Position numbers and translations under genes: made by a program
Assembly: GCA_902783395.1 (NCBI GenBank)
Contig: CACZRA010000149.1
Span: 1-6,851, forward strand
Reading direction: 5' to 3'
DNA length: 6,851 bases
Origin: an uncultured Lachnospiraceae bacterium
GTDB lineage: Bacteria; Bacillota; Clostridia; Lachnospirales; Lachnospiraceae
Part shown: piece by piece, positions 1 to 4,722 of the stretch
How positions within the stretch are numbered: position 1 is the first letter of the stretch
Layout: every line of letters begins with the position of its first letter
Notes under the pieces: generated by a model
Seen by the model: the letters and a program-made list of their open reading frames with translations, nothing else
Told to the model about the DNA's origin: nothing
Databases searched by the model: none

Positions 1-629
1 AAGGTAAATATAGCCTGAACGGCTATAGCCGGTTTCATAAGCGGAAGAACTATGCTGTTAAAGGTTCTGAATTCTCCTGACCCGTCGATACGTGCTGCTT
101 CAAGAAGAGCCATGGGAAGTGTGGACTCCATGTACTGCTTCATATAGAAGAACGTAGCAGGTGCCGCGATTGCGGGAACTATGAGAGGGATAAATGTATC
201 CATCAGCTTCAGCTTCCCCATTAAATTGATAAATCCGAGTGCCACAACCTGAGTCGGTATCATCATTACGGCAAGTATGAACGTGAACATCGCATTCTTG
301 ATCTTAAAATCATAAGCATGGATGGCATAAGCCGTCATGGTCGAGAAATATGTTGACAGGACTGCCGCGCAGATCGAGATCAGAAGCGAATTCCTCAGAC
401 CGCTGACCACCGGCTGTGAGCTGTGCATAAGACTGTCCCAGTTTGCGAGGGCATTCCCGCCCGGTATCAGTGTAAATCCTCTTGTCAGATCCGAATGGCT
501 TCTTGTTGCATTTATAAATAAAATATAAAACCAGAACAGGCACATGAATGTGACCAGTGTAAGTACAACGTATGCGATTATACGTCTCGTGGTAATGCTA
601 GCTCCTGACTTTACTCTTCTTGTATCCAT
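1..629 (-). CDS. Carbohydrate ABC transporter permease, MalG type (CUT1), C-terminus cut off by the window edge
   Basis: This is one of the two membrane subunits of a CUT1-family ABC sugar importer; it should pair with the MalF-type permease encoded just upstream. The 209 visible residues begin MDTRRVKSGA, with a basic cytoplasmic N-terminus and a first membrane helix at about residues 17-40. Further hydrophobic segments lie at about 76-105, 112-135 and 145-163. The cytoplasmic EAA loop, which docks on the ATPase, starts at E177-A-A and continues through I181-D182-G183 to P196 and P200, matching the family pattern EAAxxDG...P..P. Family members are about 270-300 residues long, so roughly 65-90 residues and the stop lie beyond position 1. 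The start at 629 is preferred over the in-frame ATG at 635 because AGAAGGAGA sits at a suitable distance only from the former. It starts 42 bp after the MalF-type stop and is surely cotranscribed with it. The substrate cannot be read from the permease; cellobiose or cellodextrin is inferred from the neighbouring phosphorylase. Confidence 0.93.
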   Translation of the reverse strand, partial: MDTRRVKSGASITTRRIIAYVVLTLVTFMCLFWFYILFINATRSHSDLTRGFTLIPGGNALANWDSLMHSSQPVVSGLRNSLLISICAAVLSTYFSTMTAYAIHAYDFKIKNAMFTFILAVMMIPTQVVALGFINLMGKLKLMDTFIPLIVPAIAAPATFFYMKQYMESTLPMALLEAARIDGSGEFRTFNSIVLPLMKPAIAVQAIFT

Positions 630-636
630 TATCATT

Positions 637-645
637 CTCCTTCTT
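637..645 (-). promoter_or_regulatory. Ribosome binding site that decides the malG-type start
   Basis: On the minus strand AGAAGGAGA precedes two in-frame ATG codons, ATG-ATA-ATG. The AAGGAG core is about 7 nt from the second ATG (629) and almost touches the first (635), so 629 is the likely start. Confidence 0.7.
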
Positions 646-671
646 GAGATAGTATTCGATGCAGTATAGAT

Positions 672-1598
672 TTAGTAGCTTTCCTGCTTTGTTGTAAATT
701 TATATACCGCAAAGCTCAGTATACCGGTAACAATGAGCAGGACGACCGAAAGCGCTCCGGACATACCGTAATTCTTATTGAAGAGATGCTTATTCAGATA
801 CATGATAAGCGTCATTGTTGTCCTGTCGGGCTGCCCCTCACCGTTTGTCAATATCTGCGGCACATCGAACATCTGAAGTCCGCCGATCAGAGATGTTATG
901 AGCACGAACACGAATATCGGTCTCAACAGGGGCATCGTTATCCTCCAGAAGATCTGAGTGGCCGTAGCTCCGTCAACCTCTGCAGCTTCAAAAAGAGATG
1001 TGTCTATCCCCATCATTCCCGCCAGCAGCAGTATCGTGGTATTACCGAACCACATAAGGAAATTCATGAAGCCGACCAGTATCCTCGCACTTCCTGTATT
1101 TGACATGAATTTGTACGGCTCCGCAAGTATGCCTGCCTGAATAAGCATTGAATTGATAGGACCGGAATCAGCAAACAACGTGAAGAACAACATTGCAAAC
1201 GCCGCTGCCATGATAAGGTTCGGAAGGTATATCACCGTCTTGAAGAATCTCTGTCCCTTTATTCGGAGAGAAGGATCCGAAAACCAGGCAGCCAGCAGAA
1301 GTGACACAACTATCTGTGGAATAAAGCCTAATATCCACATAACAAAAGTATTTTCCGTGTATTTCCAGATATCGGCATTGGCAAGCAGTGCATGATAATT
1401 CTCAAGTCCGATAAAATTCGGACCTATCTGCTTTAATCCGGAACGGTAGTTTTCGAAGAAACTGTAATAGATCGTTGATACGAACGGCACAAGCTGGAAC
1501 ACCGCATACACGATAATAAACGGCGCAAGGAATATATAGCCCCATTTATTATACTTTACAACATTTGAATTCCCTTTCTTTTTCTTTCCCCCATCCAT
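672..1598 (-). CDS. Carbohydrate ABC transporter permease, MalF type (CUT1)
   Basis: This 308-residue membrane protein is the partner permease of the sugar importer and is complete. It opens with a Lys-rich cytoplasmic tail (MDGGKKKKGN), followed by a first helix at about residues 20-47. A periplasm-side loop with the family-typical LENYHALL-like stretch lies near 65-72. More helices follow at about 83-106, 118-142, 172-196, 223-245 and 281-300, giving the usual six. The EAA loop is clear: E204-A-A-E-V-D209-G210-A, then P223 and P227. Length is normal for short MalF proteins without the large P2 loop. The start at 1598 has GAGGT (1606-1610) 7 nt upstream. It lies 204 bp after the binding-protein gene, from which it is separated by an intrinsic terminator, and 42 bp before the MalG-type gene. 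Assignment to the family is firm; transport of cellobiose or a related glucan fragment is inferred from context. Confidence 0.95.
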   Translation of the reverse strand: MDGGKKKKGNSNVVKYNKWGYIFLAPFIIVYAVFQLVPFVSTIYYSFFENYRSGLKQIGPNFIGLENYHALLANADIWKYTENTFVMWILGFIPQIVVSLLLAAWFSDPSLRIKGQRFFKTVIYLPNLIMAAAFAMLFFTLFADSGPINSMLIQAGILAEPYKFMSNTGSARILVGFMNFLMWFGNTTILLLAGMMGIDTSLFEAAEVDGATATQIFWRITMPLLRPIFVFVLITSLIGGLQMFDVPQILTNGEGQPDRTTMTLIMYLNKHLFNKNYGMSGALSVVLLIVTGILSFAVYKFTTKQESY

Positions 1599-1658
1599 AA
1601 AAAATACCTCTTTTCTGCTTTAATTGCTTTTTTGAGCTCTGTTCCATCCCCTCAAAGC

Positions 1659-1698
1659 TCACAATGAACATCATTATCATAATACATATCCATTGTGA
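1659..1698. repeat. 8-bp inverted repeat in the leader of the permease genes
   Basis: TCACAATG (1659-1666) is repeated in perfect inversion as CATTGTGA (1691-1698) with a 24-nt AT-rich spacer. It lies between the terminator behind the binding-protein gene and the permease start, 61 bp upstream of the latter. It could be a hairpin that protects the processed permease mRNA or a split operator. No convincing promoter hexamers are visible for the minus strand here, so its role is unknown. Confidence 0.4.
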
Positions 1699-1723
1699 AT
1701 CCTGACCTGATGAAACCTGCCTT

Positions 1724-1758
1724 ATAAAAAGGAGCCTGCCCGCAATCGGGCAGGCCCC
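1724..1758 (-). terminator. Intrinsic terminator between binding-protein and permease genes
   Basis: Read on the minus strand, GCCTGCCCG-ATTG-CGGGCAGGC forms a perfect 9-bp GC-rich stem with a 4-nt loop (1734-1755). Pairing of the flanking GGG with UCC, including one G-U pair, extends it to 12 bp. A run of five U residues (TTTTTAT) follows directly. This is a textbook Rho-independent terminator oriented with the operon. It starts 44 bp after the stop of the binding-protein gene. Because the permeases follow in the same direction without an obvious promoter, it probably acts as a partial terminator that leaves the binding-protein mRNA in excess. Confidence 0.88.
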
Positions 1759-1802
1759 CATGATCATCCGATAAAGTTATCTTTCACTCCTCGATAGTCT
1801 TA

Positions 1803-3266
1803 TCAGAATGAAAGCTCAGGATACTTCTCCTTGACTGAGGTCTGGAAGTTTGCAATAGCCTTGTCATAATCTACCTTACCCTCGAAGTAATCCTTCATAG
1901 CTGCCTGGAATGACTCGTTGCAGCCCTGATCGTAATCAGAGATCTTGCTCATGTCTACCTTCTCAGCGCCGTCAGCAAGCTGCTGGTAAGGGTTCTGGCC
2001 GCCGAGGATCTTGCTTCCGAAGGAAGTATCTGCTGCAAGCTCTGCAAGAAGTGAAGGGCTGTTTACGCAGTCTGAATCCTTCTCAACGATCTCCTTAAGG
2101 ACTGCCTTGTCAGTAGTCATTGTGAGCATGATATCCTTAACAAGAGTCGGATTGTCCGTACCTACAGCACCGCAGATCCATGTGCCGCCCCAGAAGAATG
2201 ACTGAGGTCCTACGCAAAGTCCCCAACGTCCTGCGTTTGCAACAGATCCCTCGGTATCAGCTGCCATACAGAAGTTGATGAGCCATGCAGGTCCGAAGTA
2301 AGCGAATACCTTTCCTTCGGGATAGAAGCCCTTGTTCCAGTCATCTGACCAAAGGTCATAGGTATTTGTCTCTTTTGCGTCTACGAGTGCCTTTGAATCC
2401 TCAACCCACTTCTCGATGTTAGGATCGATCTTAACGGTCGTGCCGTCAACCCAAGGGCTGGAAACATTGTTTGAATATACACGATAAGAATCGTTAACCG
2501 TTGACTCTACAAAATATCCTGCCTTCTTAAGGTCCTCAGCAGTCTTATTAAATGTAGCCCAATCCTTTACGAAATCCTGAACCTTGTCCGGCTCTTCCGT
2601 GCCAAGTACTTCCTTTGCGATATCCCTGTTATAGATAAGTCCGGCTGAGCAAGCCTGCCATGAAAGACCTCTTAATGCTCCGCTTGAATCAGATACGATG
2701 TCCTGTGTGTACTTATACTGGTCAGCTATATCGCCTGCTGCTATTCCGAGATCATCCATAGACATTGCTACTGCAGGATCAGCATTGACATACTTAAGAG
2801 CGTAGTCTGCCTCTACAAGGAAGATATCAACCTTGTCATCTGCTGCTGCACTTTCATTTGTAGGAAGAATCTCATCAAGATGATTCTGATATGCATTATC
2901 ATCAGTAGGAGTGATTATCCAGTGAACAGTTACATCACCGATCTTACCTGTGGTATCATCAACCTTTTCATATCCGGGATAGTGATCCGTAACCCTGCTC
3001 TTGAACTCCTCGTTCCAACACTGGATGTTGAGCACCGAACCCTCATCACCTGCTGCTGCCGTGTCAGCTGCCGCTGCGGTGTCAGCTGCTGCTGCATCAT
3101 CAGTCGCAGCTGCGGTATCTGCCGCTGCATCGTCTGCCGGTGCTGCCTCCTCTGCTCCGGCATCAGCTGCAGGAGCAGCTGTATCTGCTGCCGTTCCGCC
3201 GCAACCTGCGAGAAGAGTAGCTGTCATTGCTGCTGTAAGCAAAATACTTACGATCTTCTTTTTCAT
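1803..3266 (-). CDS. Lipoprotein sugar-binding protein of a CUT1 ABC importer (extracellular solute-binding protein family 1)
   Basis: This 487-residue protein is the surface-anchored receptor that hands sugar to the two permeases. It starts with a lipoprotein signal peptide: Lys-rich n-region (MKKK), hydrophobic stretch, and lipobox LLAG-C with the lipidated Cys at residue 22. Residues 23-77 are a low-complexity Ala/Asp/Thr linker, presumably a flexible spacer through the cell wall. The binding domain runs from about 78 to 487. Recognisable stretches are VDIFLVEADYALKYV (146-160), the LSWQACSAGLIYNRDIA segment (201-217), GKVFAYFGPAW (318-328) and WGGTWICGAV (359-368), typical of family 1 sugar receptors rich in Trp and Tyr for ring stacking. 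The mature part also holds seven further Cys residues, unusual for a surface protein. TAAGGAGGA (3272-3280) is an excellent ribosome site 5 nt before the ATG. It is preceded by lacI (78-bp gap) and followed by a terminator, then the permeases. The ligand is inferred as cellobiose or cellodextrin from the divergent phosphorylase. Confidence 0.94.
   Translation of the reverse strand: MKKKIVSILLTAAMTATLLAGCGGTAADTAAPAADAGAEEAAPADDAAADTAAATDDAAAADTAAAADTAAAGDEGSVLNIQCWNEEFKSRVTDHYPGYEKVDDTTGKIGDVTVHWIITPTDDNAYQNHLDEILPTNESAAADDKVDIFLVEADYALKYVNADPAVAMSMDDLGIAAGDIADQYKYTQDIVSDSSGALRGLSWQACSAGLIYNRDIAKEVLGTEEPDKVQDFVKDWATFNKTAEDLKKAGYFVESTVNDSYRVYSNNVSSPWVDGTTVKIDPNIEKWVEDSKALVDAKETNTYDLWSDDWNKGFYPEGKVFAYFGPAWLINFCMAADTEGSVANAGRWGLCVGPQSFFWGGTWICGAVGTDNPTLVKDIMLTMTTDKAVLKEIVEKDSDCVNSPSLLAELAADTSFGSKILGGQNPYQQLADGAEKVDMSKISDYDQGCNESFQAAMKDYFEGKVDYDKAIANFQTSVKEKYPELSF
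3039..3200 (-). repeat. Degenerate GCN-rich repeat coding the Ala/Asp linker of the binding protein
   Basis: This stretch codes for residues 23-76 of the binding lipoprotein. It consists almost only of Ala, Asp, Thr and Glu, with recurring units such as DTAAA, DAAA and TDDAAAA. At the DNA level the plus strand shows diverged copies of about 15-18 bp around gtcagctgc, gctgctgc and gcatcatc. Such in-frame repeats can lengthen or shorten by slippage without breaking the gene. It also opens long false reading frames in other frames. Confidence 0.8.
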
Positions 3267-3305
3267 CTTTTTCCTCCTTAAGATAAATTAAATTGAATTT
3301 ATGTA

Positions 3306-3321
3306 TAAGGCTTTTGCCTTA
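3306..3321. repeat. 16-bp inverted repeat upstream of the binding-protein gene
   Basis: TAAGGC-TTTT-GCCTTA is a perfect 6-bp inverted repeat with a 4-nt centre. It lies 39 bp before the binding-protein start codon and 23 bp after the lacI stop. It could be an operator for a regulator or a small mRNA hairpin near the gene junction. On either strand it lacks a following U-run, so I do not call it a terminator. No good promoter is seen in this 78-bp gap. Confidence 0.4.
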
Positions 3322-3344
3322 ATACCGTTTTGAAATCCGGAAAG

Positions 3345-4367
3345 CTATGCCGGGTTTCCGAGGATCTTTACGGACTCCCCCTTCAAAAGCCTGCCTTCCA
3401 CAACTATCCTCTCCGAGATCGAAGATTTTGGTCTTTCGATCATCTGTACAAGCTTTTGTGCGGCCAACTCCCCGATCATATCTGTATCCTGTTCTATCGT
3501 TACAAGCTTCGGCTCAAGAACCTTGGCTATCCTTATCCCGTCATATCCAGCTATGGAAATATCCTCGGGTATCGATAAGCCTCTCGCCTGTATCGCGTTT
3601 ATTCCGCCTATGGCTGAAAAATCATCCGGATAAATTATGCATGTAGGCGGATCCTTCAGGTCCAGAAGCTCCGATGTACAGTCATACGCAACCTCGGGTT
3701 TCCTGTATATTCCGTTTTTTACATATTCATCGGGAACAGTTCCTCCGAGATCCTCCATAGTTGCATAAAAACTGGCAAGCCTGTTTTTTGTCACGGAAGA
3801 ATCCGCTCCGTGTATGTATGCTATCTTTCTGTGTCCGCAGGTCTTGTAGATATATGTGACAAGATCCCTTATTCCGCTTACATTATCTGAAATAATAGCC
3901 GTCCTGTTGTCAAATACATGATCTATCGTAACCACCGGTATGTTGCTTGTAGCGAGCTCCACGACATCAGGATCGTTAAAATCTATACAGGCCAGCACCA
4001 CCCCGTCATATCCTCTGTATCTGCAATGCTCCAGATACTTCATATTCATGATCCGGCGGTTACTGTTTATAAAGCTGATATCATATCCCTTGGATTCTGC
4101 CGTTTTCTTCAACGAATCCAGCACCGCCGCAAAGAAGTCATGGGTTATACCGTTTCCTGCTTCATCTCTGAAAAGCACGCCGATATTATGGCTTTTATTG
4201 GTCTTCAGCGTTCTGGCCGAGGCATTGGGAAAATAACCCATCTCCCTGGCCGCTTCCCTTACCTTCTTCTTAGTCGCTTCTCCTATATCGCTGTGGTCAT
4301 TCAGCGCTTTACTTACTGTCGCTACCGAAACTCCCACTTTCTTCGATATATCCTTCATAGAGACCAT
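3345..4367 (-). CDS. LacI-family transcriptional regulator of the sugar-uptake locus
   Basis: This 340-residue protein has the LacI/GalR architecture. An N-terminal helix-turn-helix spans residues 4-23 (KDISKKVGVSVATVSKALN), in which VSVATVSKALN is the recognition helix. A hinge helix follows at about 47-58 with the conserved minor-groove Leu as L54. The periplasmic-binding-protein-like effector domain runs from about 61 to 335, with NRLASF (195-200), a family-typical YPDD (246-249) and GYDGIRIAKVLEPKLVTIEQD-like signature from 274. Length is normal. The reading frame stays open up to an ATG at 4496, but that codon lies upstream of the promoter found here, so a start at 4367 (MVSMKDIS) or 4358 (MKDIS) is right; G-rich sequence 7 nt upstream favours 4367. 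It heads the importer operon and diverges from the phosphorylase gene, so it most likely controls both and itself. Effector sugar unknown. Confidence 0.93.
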   Translation of the reverse strand: MVSMKDISKKVGVSVATVSKALNDHSDIGEATKKKVREAAREMGYFPNASARTLKTNKSHNIGVLFRDEAGNGITHDFFAAVLDSLKKTAESKGYDISFINSNRRIMNMKYLEHCRYRGYDGVVLACIDFNDPDVVELATSNIPVVTIDHVFDNRTAIISDNVSGIRDLVTYIYKTCGHRKIAYIHGADSSVTKNRLASFYATMEDLGGTVPDEYVKNGIYRKPEVAYDCTSELLDLKDPPTCIIYPDDFSAIGGINAIQARGLSIPEDISIAGYDGIRIAKVLEPKLVTIEQDTDMIGELAAQKLVQMIERPKSSISERIVVEGRLLKGESVKILGNPA

Positions 4368-4374
4368 CCGTCTA

Positions 4375-4380
4375 CCCCCC
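4375..4380 (-). promoter_or_regulatory. G-only ribosome binding site of lacI
   Basis: GGGGGG followed by TAGACGG and ATG (4367) on the minus strand. It resembles GGAGG with A replaced by G, at 7-nt spacing, and supports the 4367 start over 4382, whose ATG overlaps this tract. Confidence 0.5.
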
Positions 4381-4422
4381 ATATATGACGCTCTGTCAGG
4401 TCTCCGAAAGATCCAAGGCCGT

Positions 4423-4436
4423 CTTAAACGTTTTCG
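4423..4436. promoter_or_regulatory. Candidate LacI-family operator O1 at the lacI transcription start
   Basis: CTTAAACGTTTTCG contains the 8-bp palindrome AAACGTTT with a central CG, the usual architecture of LacI/GalR operators. It abuts the predicted start of lacI transcription (about 4437), where a bound repressor would block the promoter. Eleven of its 14 bases recur in O2 downstream of the phosphorylase promoter. It also partly resembles a CcpA cre site, so the binding protein could be CcpA rather than the local regulator. Confidence 0.5.
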
Positions 4437-4443
4437 TAGATAA

Positions 4444-4472
4444 AATATATAACAATCCACCAAGTCTGTCAA
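4444..4472 (-). promoter_or_regulatory. Sigma-70-type promoter of lacI and the importer operon
   Basis: On the minus strand a perfect -35 TTGACA (4467-4472) is separated by exactly 17 bp from a -10 TATATT (4444-4449, 5 of 6 consensus). A-rich tracts just upstream resemble an UP element. The expected start is near 4437, giving a leader of about 70 nt before the lacI ATG at 4367. Confidence 0.85.
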
Positions 4473-4563
4473 CATCTTTTTCGCTTTTTTAGTCATTTTA
4501 TATAATTCACATGTCTTCCGTCATGATATCCGTCCGGTTTAATTCAATTATCAGCTTTTTTCT

Positions 4564-4577
4564 CTTAATAGATTAAG
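4564..4577. repeat. 14-bp perfect palindrome upstream of the phosphorylase promoter
   Basis: CTTAAT-AG-ATTAAG is a perfect inverted repeat with 6-bp arms. Its centre lies about 90 bp upstream of the predicted phosphorylase transcription start and about 130 bp upstream of that of lacI. The position fits an activator or an auxiliary site. It differs from O1 and O2 by lacking the central CG, so it would be read by a different protein if it is a site at all. Confidence 0.35.
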
Positions 4578-4623
4578 TTAAAAATGCACAATCCGTGATC
4601 TTATGTTTTGTAATGAATTTCTG

Positions 4624-4652
4624 TTGTATTTCACGCATTTATAGAATATAAT
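4624..4652 (+). promoter_or_regulatory. Sigma-70-type promoter of the cellobiose phosphorylase gene
   Basis: A perfect -10 TATAAT (4647-4652) follows a weak -35 TTGTAT (4624-4629, TTG conserved) at 17-bp spacing. The expected start is near 4659, giving a leader of about 64 nt. The weak -35 hints at a promoter that may need help or be held in check by a regulator. Confidence 0.65.
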
Positions 4653-4679
4653 CTATCTCATCACGGTTTTCGCCGGATA

Positions 4680-4693
4680 CTTAATCGTTATAG
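4680..4693. promoter_or_regulatory. Candidate LacI-family operator O2 in the phosphorylase leader
   Basis: CTTAATCGTTATAG matches O1 at 11 of 14 positions, sharing CTTAA-CGTT-T-G with the central CG. It begins about 21 bp after the predicted phosphorylase transcription start, a position suited to repression by blocking elongation or clearance. It is less symmetric than O1. Confidence 0.42.
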
Positions 4694-4710
4694 AACAGAA
4701 ATATCAATAT

Positions 4711-4717
4711 GGGGGTG
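4711..4717 (+). promoter_or_regulatory. Ribosome binding site of the phosphorylase gene
   Basis: GGGGGTG, 5 nt before the ATG at 4723, is GGAGGTG with a single A-to-G change. The same G-for-A variation is seen before lacI, while the importer genes carry standard AGGAGG-like sites. Confidence 0.6.
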
Positions 4718-4722
4718 CACAC

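Larger units (their letters stand above)
4368..4722. other. Divergent regulatory region between lacI and the cellobiose phosphorylase gene
   Basis: This 355-bp gene-free, AT-rich stretch holds back-to-back regulatory signals. From left to right these are the lacI ribosome site, a candidate operator, the leftward lacI promoter with an A-rich upstream tract (minus strand, about 4473-4494), a 14-bp palindrome (4564-4577), the rightward phosphorylase promoter, a second candidate operator and the phosphorylase ribosome site. No coding sequence is convincing inside it. About 4495-4563 shows nothing I can name. Confidence 0.85.

Noticed and set aside
1549..1767. 72-codon minus-strand frame across the terminator and permease start
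   Set aside because: It runs through the terminator stem and overlaps the permease gene out of frame; no ribosome site and no recognisable protein.
2880..3281. Cys-rich open frame of 133 codons on the plus strand
   Set aside because: It is the antisense of the Ala/Asp repeat linker and signal peptide of the receptor; its Cys/Arg/Ser pattern is a frame effect of GCN repeats and it has no ribosome site.
3338..3360. Hairpin CGGAAA/TTTCCG over the lacI stop as a terminator
   Set aside because: Only a 6-bp stem with an 11-nt loop and no U-run on either strand.
3918..4388. 156-codon plus-strand frame antisense to lacI
   Set aside because: It is fully antisense to a clear LacI-family gene and its translation resembles no family I know.
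4423..4436. CcpA cre site instead of a local operator
   Set aside because: Fits only about 7 of the 10 defined cre positions on either strand; kept as an alternative in the operator entry, not as a separate call.
4501..4506. TATAAT as a rightward -10 element near the lacI promoter
   Set aside because: No TTG-like -35 at 16-18 bp upstream; the sequence there is a T/C run, so an isolated hexamer in AT-rich DNA is likely chance.
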